Origin: Tetrapyrgos nigripes
Taxonomy: Eukaryota > Basidiomycota > Agaricomycetes > Agaricales > Campanellaceae
DNA: 64,000 nt
Assembly (NCBI GenBank): GCA_013368315.1
Contig: JAACJM010000169.1
Location: forward strand, 124,001 to 188,000
Reading direction: 5' to 3'
Below, in pieces: positions 21,542 to 32,984 of this stretch. The notes under the pieces were generated by a model. That model had not been told where the DNA came from, made no database searches, and saw only the letters and a list, made by a program, of their open reading frames with translations. The position numbers and the translations under genes are program-made. Position 1 is the stretch's first letter; every line of letters begins with the position of its first letter.

Positions 21542-22740
21542 TAAATATATAACTCCCACACAGAATCTAGAGCTACAGAAGTGTCGAGCTACCCTGCTGA
21601 AGCAGATAACAACATTCTGGGCACTACAAAGACTTCTGATGCCTGGTATAGCCAATGTTCTCTCCCCTGAACTCATGAAAAAGATCAATGATCCCGACAT
21701 CTCACATCCAGAAACAATTCCACTATGCCTCCCCTCAGATTGTGGCACACCGTCAGCCCGGAATCGTGCATGTATTGGAGATTTGCCCAATATTGAGGCA
21801 TGTTTGTGTATTTCGGAAGCCTCAGATGCATTGGAAGGAGTATGAGATGGGCTGCGTGCAAGGACAATGTCAGCACGTTTCAAGCTGCAGAACATCACTG
21901 GGCAGGTTGGAAGTGGAAGAGTGAGTGGTGTTTTGCAGCAGATAGATATCCAGATTCACTCACGGAAAATTCGGTACCGATTAGCACGTTCGGCAATAAC
22001 GAGATTGGCAGGTTCAGGCAGAAATTGGGAGACTTCCGCATGGGAGAAATCATTGGCAGAGTTGAAAGATGAAGATGTGCGTGGAATCAATGAACGTGCA
22101 TTGAATAAGGAGGAGCTGGCAGAGAGAGTGGCACAAGTAGTGCGTCTGGAAAGAAGTGAGAGTGACGATGAATACTTTATTGAAGAAGGGATTGTCTCTC
22201 AGGTAAGAGGGGAGAGCCGAAGAATGTTGTCATGGATATGGTTCGGAAGAAGACCCAGAATTCCGCAATGGTAATTTCAAAATCAATCTTGGGAGCTTCA
22301 CTGACATCATTTTCATTTGGGCTCCTGGTGGCTGCAGTTATACGCGTTGAATGGTGTAAGGCAAGGGCGAGGAGGTTTTGCTGCTGGGGGAAGAGATCAG
22401 ACGTATGTCTGAATATATGAACTGGAAGGCAACATGGTGGGAGGCAAGGAGAGTTGGGCTACCAGGAATGCGAGTCAGCAATTTGGAGAATGCTGATGCT
22501 GACTTAGAGGGGGTTCCAAAGGACTTGGCAGAGGGGCTCAATGCTTATGCAAACCAGCAGGCTCATCTCACGAGGACTCGGGCAGCGGAAATTTTGGCCA
22601 CATGTGAGTCACTCCTGAAGCATGTGGAAGCAGTGTTATTGGGCCGGCAGAGCTTTGAGACTCTCACGATTGAGCTGGAGGATACCCCAGAGGCTGCCGT
22701 TGATGAAGACATAGTTCGTAACGCAGAAAATGATCTATAG

Positions 22741-23224
22741 TTGTTGTCTACTTTTACCCCCAGAATTCCTACATGCATTTCCGGACTCTAGTCATCGCCT
22801 TTGAGGATGAAAAAGCCCTTGACCCAAAGATTTTTGAGGACTGTATGCAATGGTGAGTAGATTCATTACATTTTGTGGCTAGGGCTCAAAAGACGCAGCC
22901 AGGAAGGTTGGCCAGCAGAGATGATTTTCTGCAATCTGCATGGCATGTGGCTGCGGGTGAAGAGCGAACAGAATGAGGAGGCATTAAAGTGAGTGGTCCA
23001 TTGCGACTAATATGAGTGTTGTAATGTTGCTACCCTCCTACTTACGAGTGCCGACCCAACACGTTAGGACTCTGGGAGAGGACTTATTTGACAAGGAGTT
23101 GGACAAGTGGCAGGAGAGGATAAATGCAAAAGAGGCTAAGGAGGAGGCAGAAAAAGTGAGAAGGGAGGAACAAAGGAAGAAGTGGCAGGCAGAGACTAGA
23201 CTGGAGTTGTCAGATTCGGAGTAG
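22741..23224 (+). other. Possible coding exons downstream of KDZ unit 1 transposase
   Basis: A segment after an acceptor-like CCCCCAG (22763) reads HFRTLVIAFEDEKALDPKIF. A second frame from about 23030 gives SYLRVPTQHVRTLGEDLFD, then a Lys/Glu-rich coiled-coil-like stretch ending S-D-S-E at 23224. They could be C-terminal exons of the transposase or remains of another gene. I cannot join them into one frame without a break. Confidence 0.3.
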
Positions 23225-23794
23225 CTCATTGTCAAAGGATTGTAGACCACCCGTAACATGATTCCGGATGGCCTGTCTTGATTTTCAAACCACCCATATC
23301 TTGATGTGGGCTGGGTAACGCAAAAGTAGATAAAACTAAACATTAAGACTCGCTGGCATCAGGCTGCTTTTTCCCCCTTTTCCCTATGTAAACCTTCCAA
23401 GCATAAGTTTCGGCAGCTTCACACAAAATATGGCAGTAACTGTAGGTGCTGGAATAATCACACATTTTATTACAAGGGTGGTAAAGATTGGTGAATACTC
23501 ACATAACGTTGAACTCTTCATCCAATTCCTGTTTTACCCGTAGCCAGAGACCATGGTTGTTACAAAAGATAAGGGTATTTCCCTTTGCTACAGAGCTGTG
23601 GGGAGAGTGGAGGATGAGAAGCTAAACCAAAAGACCATGCACTGCTCACCATTGCTCACAGTCCTCAATAGTGAGAGGATCACATGGAGGGTCCAGGGAA
23701 AAGGAAAAACAACGTGTTTCAAAGTGGACCGTGGAATGAATTGGCAGGGACATGAGGGTGAGGTGCAAGGGTAGGTCAATAGATGCAAACAAAA

Positions 23795-23906
23795 AAAAAA
23801 ATAGACCAAGGTAATTGGAAAGGGAAAAAAATAAGCGACACAAGAGGTTTGAACCTCTGACCTTTCAAGGGCTAGAGTACAATAAACTGTTGCACTACAG
23901 GGACGT
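23795..23906 (-). repeat. tRNA-derived SINE-like sequence
   Basis: On the minus strand, TAGTGCAACAG fits the pol III A-box consensus and GGTTCAAACCT the B box, about 35 nt apart. Between them a 5-bp stem can form around a 7-nt loop. There is no matching acceptor stem, and the sequence runs into a T-rich tail, so I read it as the tRNA-like head of a SINE rather than a working tRNA gene. Confidence 0.45.
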
Positions 23907-24174
23907 TCAGTGTTTGAAGAAGTAAGTAAGTATGTACCGCCCTACTTTTTTCATTTTCCAGTAGTGGTCGGAGACCTGTGCCTTGACGAGAGGCAAGATG
24001 TAAACCTGAAGGGGACAACCACATGGAGGGGACAACCACATGGGAGGGTGGCAAAGGCTGGAAGGGAGGGTGGGAAGCAGTGGAGGGCGGGATGCAGTGG
24101 TGGACAGGATGCTGCAGTGGACGGGATGCTGGGAAACCTCCACCCATGACTAGCCTTGGGTGTGTCATAGGGTG

Positions 24175-24981
24175 GTGAACTACACTACTTATGATGTCCA
24201 CTGCGATCAAGACGTCATTAATCTGGCAACAGACCATTGCTTTGTTATGATGTGTTCCCCAAGTACAGCTGCCAATGCTCACCCCTACTGGTATGCGCGT
24301 GTTCTGGGTGTCTTTCATGCTGACATTGTATGGTTTGATACCAGCTGAGGCTGTGAACGAGAAAACTGGTCTATGGAATTTCTATGGGTACGTTGGTTGG
24401 GAGATGAACCAGGCCGCTATCGAAGTGGTATGAAACAAGGCAAGCTCCCAAAATTGGCTTTGTTCCTGAAGATGATGACTATGCCTTTGGATTCCTGGAT
24501 CCCTCCTTGGTATTGCGTGCCACTCATCTCATTCCGAGCTTTGAAAACGGTCGTACATTGCAGCTGTTGAATACTCAGGTTGTCACAGCTGCAAGAAATC
24601 CCATTGAGACAGATGATTGGACGAACTATTATGTCAACATGTGAGCTTCTCTCAAATTTTGATAGCTGAAGGCAATGGCCTCTGACTTGGAATAGTTTTG
24701 CTGATAGGGACATGTTTATGCAGTATCTTGGAGGTGGTATAGGACATGCTGAATTGGGTGTGTCTGAGTGGAACAGCGGCGATGCTGATGCCATGGACGA
24801 GGATGAAGAGCTCAGTCCAGAGGGTGGGGTAGCAGAGTATACCTCAGTACTTGCTGTGGAAGGGGACAACTCGGAAGACGATGTTGATTATGAAAGTGCT
24901 GGCGAGAGGTCCTCAGATACTGAATTCGGGGCTGATGATGGAGAAGAGTTTGGTGAAGATACGGGATATGCTTCTTTGTAA
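24175..24981 (+). pseudogene. Plavaka-family transposase, C-terminal part
   Basis: Coding resumes with V-N-Y-T-T-Y-D-V and continues through AHPYWYARVLGVFHADIVW, MEFLWVRWLGDEPGRY, then (after a frame change) GFLDPSLVLRATHLIPSFE and D-W-T-N-Y-Y-V-N. An intron near 24641-24703 precedes DRDMFMQYLGGGIGH and an acidic tail ending at TAA 24979-24981. These blocks are the usual C-terminus of Plavaka transposases and complete the fragment at 6454-8467. A TGA within the H-A-D-I-V-W-F-D-T-S region shows decay. Confidence 0.82.
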
Positions 24982-25386
24982 GGGTATTTGTACATTATAT
25001 TTCTATCTAGTTCCTACATAATCATGCACCCGTAGACGTAACCAATTTATAAACCTAGGCATTAAGTCCAGACCTCCAAATTACAAACTGAGTGGGCAAT
25101 ACTAGGGCAGGTCCTCAGGTGCGCTACTGGCAATGGCATTGGCTCGGCATGCCACCAGGACATCTATCCTAAGCGAGCCTTCGATGTACCACCGTATCTG
25201 TCCCGATTAGGACAGTTTTCTACCAGACCAAAAAAGCCCAAACCTCGCCAGTTTATAAATCGGAAACCACTCTATTACCATCCTTAACCGAGGTTTTCTA
25301 CACAATCGTTAACCGAGGAAACCGAAAAAGAAACCGAAACCGGTTTATAAGACATACACAAATGAACAATCAAAATCCCCACCGAC
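24982..25386. other. Left flank and terminal repeat of KDZ unit 2
   Basis: No gene is visible. The terminal inverted repeat begins at 25038. Further motifs such as TAACCGAGG, CAGTTTATAAATCGG and ACCGGTTTATAAG (25240-25350) resemble sequences at the right end of the unit (37917-38705). They are probably subterminal repeats, of the kind transposases bind in other families. Confidence 0.5.
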
Positions 25387-28300
25387 CTAGAACTGCAGTT
25401 CCTCCTCCTCCTCGTCTGCACCCATCTCTTCCTCCTCTTCATCATCTCCAGCCAGATCCTCCAACATAGCTGCGTCAGCTGCAGCCTGCCGCTCCTCCTG
25501 TTCATCACTTTCCTCTACCTCTTCCCAATCCTCATACCCTTCCCATACCCGTGCAAACCGTTTCGCCAGCTGTCGCATCACGTCCGGCTGACTGTGTGCA
25601 TAGGATGAAACACCTTCCACATGCACTGAATCCTGACTCACAGCCTCAGCACGCTTCTCCCACCACTTCGCCCTCCATTCCAAGCTCTTGAGGCTATGCC
25701 TCATTTCCTCTTTCAGCATCCACACCTCCTCTGTCCACCGTTGCAACTGTGCATAGCTTTTGCAATAGTCCACCCGAATACCTATACAAACACTGTCAAA
25801 CTCGCATTAGCCATTAAGTAGATGATACGCACCGTCTTGCATATAATCTTCATCTACCATGTCACCCTTTCCACCTTGCATCCAAATCCAAGAAGTCTTC
25901 GCCTTGCCTGTCCCCACTCGGTCTCAAATCTCAGCTCGTGCTGCATCTGCTGCGTCTGCTGCAGCCGTCAGCTCCTCCTGGATCTTCTGAGCATTACTTT
26001 TCAGCTCCCTCTCTATCTCCTTACGCTTCTTCTTGCCAAGAAGCTTCCTAACACTCTTCCAAGCATGGTCCGCCTCCACCGAAAGACAACGTACGTCTGC
26101 GTCATTCAGACGATGCCAATCCATTTGTGACTCGTCTCCGCGTTTTGCCGAGAGAACCGCGTTCCATGCTGCTTGATACCGGCGTTTGTGGGTTTCAGTT
26201 TTGATGTCGTTCCGAAGAATCATTGCCCTCGATCGTGTGAGCATCGTCTGGTGCCTAACAGTTGAATCACGATATGTGATGAGTCGTGTCCGCATGTGGA
26301 GATGGTTGCGAACCTGATCTAATGAACACGATAACTGGCCTTCTCGCATTCTGAGCTCCAGCTCCAGCAGCTTCTCAGAGTGGTCCTGCGCTCTCTGACC
26401 TGCAGTGAGTGCAGAAGGCAGAAGAAGAGGTGTGTTTTCCGCCTTCTCATCTGTCACTGTTCGGGTTGACAACGCTTGCAGAGCTGAAGGTGTATAGGTT
26501 GCTTGAAGTGCCCGTAATCGTCCTATTGCACGTCCCAAACGGATGCGGCGTTCAATGAAGGCGGACAACTCACGAGAAGACGGATGAGGGGTCCTAGATA
26601 CGTCTTGTTGTAACTTTCGTCTAATTTATAAACCATGTTGGACCAGCACAACTTAAAGAGAAAATACAATACGCACTGCTGCTCCTCCAGATCCAAAGCA
26701 AACGAAATAAAAGAGCTCCGGCTCACTGAGTGGATCTCCTTTCCCTCTTTCTCCTGCTCAGCCTCCTCTTCTTCCAGAATGACCCGAATTTGACCTTCGC
26801 TCAAACCTGAAGCCTCTGTCAGCATTAACCCCGGCAACAAATGAACTATACACTCACCTCCACCCTTCACCTCGTACGGATTTGGCTGTTTCCTGTCCTT
26901 CTCCCAAGCCTTTATTGAAGCTACCCAATCCATTGTCTTATCCTTTTGTTGCTCTGTAAATTCGTCCAACGCACGTTGTTGAGCGTTCCGTTCCTCAATT
27001 GCCACTCGGAGCCGTTTAAGTAACAGTCAACCTACACGAGCTGTTTAAATCCTTGGAGATTACGGTAGAAACTATGAAACTCACCTAAGCCTACAGTTTT
27101 CTGCCAATTCCAGTGGTGCCAATGGTCGTCAAGAGTATCGTGCCTTGTACCCGGTCCCATTTCTCTAGTACTCGTTGCGACTGGTCCAATATTTGCCCAT
27201 GGCCGTTCGATACCCTCGCCGTCGGTTCTTCCCACCCCAGGCGTGTAGTTGAGATTGTATGCCAGTTGACATTTAAGATTATGGCCTTCTATATGTAGTT
27301 TGGGGATCACGAAGTCCAGTTGGCGGTTGTTGAGGTCGGGGTTGATAAGGTCAGGCAATGCGTTCACCCTCTCCTTGAGGTGCACGTTCCATTGGCAAGC
27401 TATATCATACGAGTTGACTAGATGCAGCAGGGGGTGGATATGACGAAGGAGGGAAGCGTATGCATAATCCATATTCGCATACCTAGACCCAAAAAGATAA
27501 GATAAGACAATCAGCACTGCCACTTTTCGGTCCGGTCCGAAAATCAACACGTACCTTTCACCCTTCTGCAGGTCCACTGCTCCTGTCCTCTGCACCATTT
27601 CGTGTCGTGCACAGACACCAATGGCTACTCCAGTTGCCCCATAACCACGTGAGTACCGTGTATTGGCGTAGTCCAACGCCGCCAAGCCGCTACAAGTACT
27701 CATCTGACGTTCTGGGTCAATAACACAGTTCACCGTCATCAACAGCTCTGCCCACCTCTTTTTGTGTCGTGACTCCCTTCAGAAACTCACGAAAAGGTCC
27801 GTCCTCAACATAGTAGGCAAAGCCGGTCCCGAGGCCTGGGTCTTTGCTCTCTTGAGCCAGAAGCAGGCATCAATCGCAATGACCATGATATAGAGAAACC
27901 TCCGGCGCAGGTGAGTAAATTTCTGTGGAACTCGAACCATAGACTTACTTTTCTTCTTCTTTTGCAGGTTGACCTCAGGATCTGGGCATGCGATACAACT
28001 CATACCACATTCCCCGGGTTTCATATCCTTGACCGTCCTTCCATCCACATCATTTCCACAACCACTCCGTTTCAAAAGCAGCAAATGTCGATATTGCAGT
28101 GCTATCCGCGCAAATATCCTATAATGATCTTCAAGTAGTCATTCAGCTTGCCGGCTCTGGTCACCATGTTAAACCTTACTTTCTGTGGAACAATGCCGCC
28201 CATACTTGTCATCTTCTCGATTCCCACCATGAAATCGTAACTATTCACCTTCCCATGCCACGTCATCTTCAAGAATAAGTCCAAGACTAAGGATACCAAC

Positions 28301-29230
28301 GGTGCCGTATGCATTGTTGTCGAAATGCCGCCTTCTGCTTGGGACACTCGCAGAAGTACGCTGTCACTGGATGGAGCCCGTTCGTATGGATAACGAGGAA
28401 ATTGACGTTGGCTTTGCGAGGATTCGGACACATCTCTCCTTCAGCATGGCCCAACTGAACCTTCAACCCGAGCTCTTGCAAGAAGATGCGCTGAAAGAAT
28501 TTCCCGTTCCATTCCTGTGTTTCGTGAGGATCTATATTTGTTGGACCATTCTAAAAAGTTACTCTGATTGTGTGTAGTGGGTTGTTCTTGTGTCCCTCTC
28601 GGCAACACTCCAAGCATACCAACCCCCGATCAAAGCAGTCCATGCACTGATAAAGGGGTTCATACTTCTTCTCTGGCCTACCACAACGAGGGCATAAGTC
28701 CCTATAATAATCACCTTGTCCCTCGCCACGGAGTAGTTCTGCCAAGAACTCATCGCGATTGTGCTTCCACATCAACATAGGCTCATCCTGACGCGTTGTA
28801 AGTCCTTCTCCCTGACGGTCGACTCTCTATAACTCACCGAGGACAGATATTGTCGCCGAACCACTACCACACGCCCTTCCGACGCGTCGTCGTCCCCTGG
28901 CTCTACCTCCTCGGCCAACCCACCAGCATCAAGTGTGTACCAACCCTCCCAGCTGAAGCTGGAGTTATCTTCCTGAACCAGAGCCTGAGGATGTATTTCT
29001 CGGACCCATTGGAGCAAAGTCCGATGTCTTTTCTTCTGCGGCGACGGCAGATTATACACCATGTCCTTTTTAGTCAGGTGTCGGGCGTCTGCTGACAAGT
29101 TGAGGCCGACTTCCACGTTGGTTGAAGTGTCACCATCCAGATCATCACGGCTCCAGGTCCATTCCGCCACATTGTCGTCGTCGTTTTTGTTCTGGTATTT
29201 TTGTTTCCGGGAGGCCGTTAAGAGGGACAT
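25387..29230 (-). CDS. CxC2-KDZ transposase of unit 2, apparently intact
   Basis: Start chosen at M-S-L-L-T-A-S-R-K-Q (29230). After a disordered N-terminus come the CxC2 cluster (C-P-R-C-G-R, then YQCMDCFDRGLVCLECC), LGLKVQLGHAEGEMCP, an Asp block (IDACFWLKR), VNSYDIACQW, IPKLHIEGHNLKCQ and GVGRTDGEGIERPW. These carry the conserved acidic residues and Cys/His of KDZ transposases. The C-terminal third is helical with a Glu-rich tail (E-E-E-E-M-G-A-D). Short introns with GT..AG ends join the exons, and I found no in-frame stop in the model. It would act in the nucleus, cutting at the 25038/38714 ends. Confidence 0.85.
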
Positions 29231-29485
29231 AGGGTGAGGGCTGAGGCAGTACGTTTTAGGGCTTAGACAGTAAGGGACCCAAGTCACGCAATTTCTCTCC
29301 TAAGCCAAGGGTTTTTTTTTTTTCCTGATTTTCAAACCTTTTCCGGTTAACTCCTTCTACTCAAAATCATGTATGTATCAGCATCTCAGATCTCAGCAAT
29401 GATATCTCAGCAATGATAAACGTCTATCCCTAATACCTATACATATACATCATACATGGATTCCAGACACCAGCCACGAAAAGGT

Positions 29486-30390
29486 TTATGCGTCCTCAGA
29501 CTTCAACTCAGCCCCCTGGAGCCGGGACCATGCTTCGGCGGCCTCAGTCACACTGCCGACATGCTGAATTGTCAAAGGAACCTCACGACGTTCAGCGTGG
29601 TCAAGCAGGACATCTGCTGTAGCACTAACTTGCATAATTAGATCCTAAGTTTTATGATCAATGAACCAACGCACCTATCAACAATCACCAGTCTATCCCT
29701 GGTTGATACTGCCCAATTGTGACGTCTGGGCCTGGCAGGCGAACGAGGAGGAGGGGGCGTACTAGCTCCAAAAAACAGATCTGCGAATCGATCTGCAGCA
29801 GGAGTCCCAGGCGAGGTCAAGGTCGTAGGAGGGTGACACACTCGTGAAGGCGTTACAGGCTGGGATGAGGACGGTGTTACGTGTGGAGGAGGAGTACTTG
29901 GTCTAGGTGGCACCTGTCCAACTGGGGCGTGGTACAACGATCCATCAATGAAGTCGTCACCGTGAGCATGGTGAGCTAAACAGTTCTGTCGCCACCCATG
30001 CCTCGCGTCCTCCAGCTTTTTGTAAGACTTATGACGAGCCCCAGAAACGCCAACGACTCGGCCGGACACGTCGTCCCTGGATACCACTTTAGAAATGCTA
30101 CAGTACCTCGCCAAAAAAAAAAAAAAAAAAAAAACGCACCATGTAGAGAATATCCCGGGAGTGCGCCCCGTGTACACCACATACCATCTCTTTGGGGAAA
30201 GCCCATTCCCTGCCATCTCCGAATCGTAGACAGGGGCAGTGCAAGTTGGACGAGAAGGCTTCGCTGGAGGAGGGAGCTGCAGTTCAGCCATCAAGTCGGA
30301 AAGGTCTTCAACTTGGTCAAAATACCCTCCGGCATCGTTCAATGAGCAAGGCTGCGCAGTCATGGGGTGAAATGGTGAAGGTAAGGTCAC
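29486..30390 (-). CDS. Protein with RNase H1 N-terminal (hybrid-binding) domain
   Basis: After an N-terminal region rich in acidic and Pro residues, the protein reads KRWYVVYTGRTPGIFSTW. It is then split by an intron containing a long T tract, and continues with GVSGARHKSYKKLEDARHGW. This is the two-part signature of the N-terminal domain of RNase H1 (W-Y-V-V-x-x-G-x-x-P-G-I-x-x-x-W ... K-S-x-x-x-x-E-A), which binds RNA/DNA hybrids. No catalytic RNase H domain follows; instead there is a Pro/Ser/Thr-rich linker and a short last exon ending at 29486 (VLLDHAERREVPLTI). It lies 256 bp upstream of the transposase on the same strand. Binding of hybrids or nucleic acid is inferred. Confidence 0.65.
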
Positions 30391-30529
30391 AACAATAGTA
30401 TCCCTGATTTTTGCAGCTCCGAATTTGTTCTATTTGGAATGTTCAAGCTACTGCGGACCGGACGCCATCAAGGATTTTCGGATATTGTCATTACCGTGAA
30501 CTTGCGCTTACTACCAGATCTACTCCGAT

Positions 30530-30846
30530 TTACTCAGCATCAGGCTTACGCATCCATCCCTGTTCCACTGTCTCACCATCAGCACCATATGAGCCACCCT
30601 GTGGCCTAGAGCACCTGAATGTGTGGCCGTAGTTATTCAAGGCATTGTACTGACACATAAAGTCGTACAAAGGTGGCAGACCACATCCCATACTGAGTCT
30701 CTCTTCCAGTATTTTATTTCTGCAGGACCGTGTATCAGCCACCGGTGCACTGCCTTGAGATAAGTAATACATACTTGTGATGTTCGCCCTTTAGCAGCGT
30801 CAGTTGGTTGGTGGTTTGACTGTTGGACGATTCTTGTGGTCTTCAA
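30530..30846 (-). other. Possible short coding exons in KDZ unit 2
   Basis: A minus-strand frame reads LPPLYDFMCQYNALNNYGH and GADGETVEQGWMRKPDAE. The composition looks protein-like, but I cannot connect it to neighbours or recognise a family. It may be part of a gene between the RNase H1-N protein and the gene at 31061-32094, or a relic. Confidence 0.25.
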
Positions 30847-31060
30847 TGTTCGTAGTTAGCCTGTAGTAATCACATTGGTAGGGGACGTGATACATACATA
30901 CTGGGTGAGGTTGAGAGTTAGGAAAGAAATCCGGTTCTGTGCCTGGGTTTTTATCGCACTTCGTTTTGGCTCTACCTCATGGCCTTTATCCAAGTGAAAA
31001 ACGAGCAACGATACAATTTGATTTGGAAAAAAAAAAAAAAGACAGGCAGGCATACGACAA

Positions 31061-32094
31061 CTAATCAGAGTACAGAACAGTAACACCCGAGAGATAGCAC
31101 AAATCCTCGAACATCGCATCCAGCTCGCAGAACTGATTCTGGAGAGCAATCCGACGGTCGTTCTCCTCCAGGACTTTAAGACGGATCTCAGTGCGCATAT
31201 CATCCAGGTTATTGTCCTGGAGGCTCCACCACGCATTGCTCAAGGCATAGACTCTGTGGCGACTACGCACTAACTCTCCATGGACCGACCTGATCTCATC
31301 CGCCATGGCAAGACGACACCTGAGAATGTCAACGCCGGAGATAACTGGCAACACAGTATTTGGGTCATCTCGATCCCGACACCAATCCACTAGATGTATG
31401 TAATGTCAGTTGTTAGAATGATAGATAAAATGCGTGAACGTACCTTGCAAGGATACCCAGGCATGATCTACTAGCTCGTTGACTCCTCGTCAAATCCAAA
31501 TGGAGGATCGTCCTAGCTTATAGACCCGCAAGACAAACCCACACGCCCAGTGATCCCAGCTCGGAAGGCTTCCAAATGGCGCTGGAGATAGATGTGCTCG
31601 TCATGGTGATTCCACGACATGATCATCCAGCGCTCACCAAACATGAGATCCTTCGCTTGTTGACGATCCACTGGTATGGTGAGAAGCTGAAGACCTCCTG
31701 GAGGTTCAATTTCCGCCTGCCTATATCCAACGGTCACTCAATTAGAAGTGATAACAAGATTTGATACGCAACATGCACCAGTACATAGGCGGTTCGTCCG
31801 CTTTATAGACCCATGACCAGTTGCCTTCACATCCATCGGGATATAAACAATGCTCAAAAACCTTCTCAAGCTGGAGGACGTATTTCTTGGCTTGTGCATC
31901 TCAGTCAGGCCAAACATCCCAAGCACTACCGTCATTCCGCCCCCAGGGATCAACGGTGGGGTCTGCCGTTTCATCTTGAGCCATATGGGTACCCTCGTCT
32001 GATGAGATCTACATAGAATGAGGGCCTTTGGACTCAGAATGGTGTAAATACATCTTACCTCAATGATGTCCATAGTGGAAGTGGAAGGAGGCAT
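31061..32094 (-). pseudogene. Middle-slot KDZ-companion gene, with an in-frame stop
   Basis: From M-P-P-S-T-S-T-M-D (32094) and after an intron, the frame reads TADPTVDPWGRNDGSAWDVW, a TGA at 31901-31903 (minus strand), then QLEKVFEHCLYPDGCEGNW and M-Y-W-C-M-L-R. The next exon gives LLTIPVDRQQAKDLMFG, WMIMSWNHHDEHIYLQ and R-V-G-L-S-C-G. Later exons give a helical C-terminus (RCRLAMADEIRSVHGELV to GVTVLYSD at 31061). The stop sits where coding is otherwise continuous, and TGA could come from CGA by one C-to-T change. I do not recognise the domain. It occupies the same slot as the gene at 14375-15226 but I cannot show homology. Confidence 0.45.
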
Positions 32095-32401
32095 GGTGGG
32101 AGTGGAAGGGGGGTAACGACGATATGTTGTGACTTGCCTGATATTTATTATATGGTTGCGGGTCAGTGAGGAGCCTCGTGGTGACTTTCTACTAGGGTGA
32201 TTTAAGGGAGCCGGCTGGGTAATCTATGACCTCGGATCGATGAACATAAGTTTTGGCCTAGATCTCATGATGGAAGTATGTAGTATACAATGGTGGTAGG
32301 GGTAGACTACACTACACACATGTTTGGGCATTACTGGCACGCTTCCTAACAATGCAAACTTTTCAGCCAAAATCTCGACTAAGAGGAAAGTAAGACATAC
32401 C

Positions 32402-32884
32402 GTTCCCTGCGTGCCCTTTCCTTTGCGGCCAACTCCTCACGGTGTTTGCAACGATAGTTGAGCTGTGCCAAATGACGCTTTTGAGAGATTCGGGCGTATT
32501 GTTCGGCAGTGCGCTGCCTGGAATGAAAATGAGATGCATCGTGATTAATGAAGCTCAGGGAACCACTCACTTGCCAATTGATAACCTAGTCTTGGCTTGG
32601 ATTTGCTCTCGATGTCTGTTAAAGGGTATCAATCAAACGGCTTGGTCGCTCGAGAGGAAAGGGAAAGGGAAAGAAAGGTGGATGATATACCTTTGGTAGT
32701 ATCTGGCATTGCGTTGCGATTTTTGTACCTTGCTCAGAAGCTCTTCAGAGCTGGGAGGAGGAAACCTGACCAACATCCACTCGCGACGCTTGCGTGAAAA
32801 CTCGGGATCATCAAGAGAAGGATAGTCGTCGGATAGATTATGAAAAGTTTCATTGTCGTCGGGAGACATGGACACACGAGACAA
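32402..32884 (-). CDS. Small basic KDZ-companion protein of unit 2
   Basis: Exon 1 starts M-S-R-V-S-M-S-P-D-D (32884) and contains DPEFSRKRREWMLVRFPPPS and QKSQRNARYYQR. A short exon gives H-R-E-Q-I-Q-A-K-T-R, and the third gives RTAEQYARISQKRHLAQLNY followed by E-E-L-A-A-K-E-R-A-R-R. The protein is short, helical and strongly basic. The repeated (R)YYQRHREEIQAK-like pattern resembles the S-H-K-D-S-I-N-E-A-R-R-E-K-Y pattern of the protein at 15535-16246, so I treat them as counterparts. A nucleic-acid-binding accessory role is a guess from charge. Confidence 0.5.
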
Positions 32885-32984
32885 GAACGGGACAAGCGCT
32901 TATTGGCTGCGTCAGGGAATTGGATTGTTATACATAGACTTGTAGATAGCAAAGCAAGCCCAATCCGCATGTACTGCAATAGCA

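Larger units (their letters stand above)
16697..22740 (+). pseudogene. CxC2-KDZ transposase of unit 1, decayed
   Basis: From M-S-K-R-K-Q-P-G the gene shows DQYLDEMLWLEG, the CxC2 cysteine cluster (K-C-A-T-C-K, then Y-C-G-L-C), LGLRVQLGHSGPGSRC, the LFLALDANFRLRNR block (first catalytic Asp), VVSYDISCQW, VPKFHLRAHQPECH and GEVIEEGWAE. A helical end runs to about 22740. Introns include 17054-17101 and one ending just before 17363. TGA codons interrupt the cysteine cluster (about 17223) and the region before GDLQKGER. A ~0.6-kb insertion lies near 17960-18587, and a Tc1-like element at 19904-21541. This is a dead copy; unit 2 carries the intact relative. Confidence 0.85.
8468..24174. mobile_element. 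KDZ unit 1: ~15.7 kb inserted in the Plavaka gene
   Basis: The Plavaka coding sequence breaks after GTGAACT (8461-8467) and resumes at a second GTGAACT (24175-24181). Removing the intervening DNA and one copy gives the expected family phrase R-V-N-Y-T-T-Y-D-V. The insert carries a KDZ transposase (16697-22740), a small basic gene, a middle gene and a large companion gene. Weak inverted similarity exists between the ends: ATGGGTGGAGGTTTTCCA at 8530-8547 against the complement of TGGGAAACCTCCACCCAT at 24130-24147. Another weak match lies near 23240-23320. Exact termini are therefore uncertain, and the right 0.85 kb may be a separate later insertion. Confidence 0.6.
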
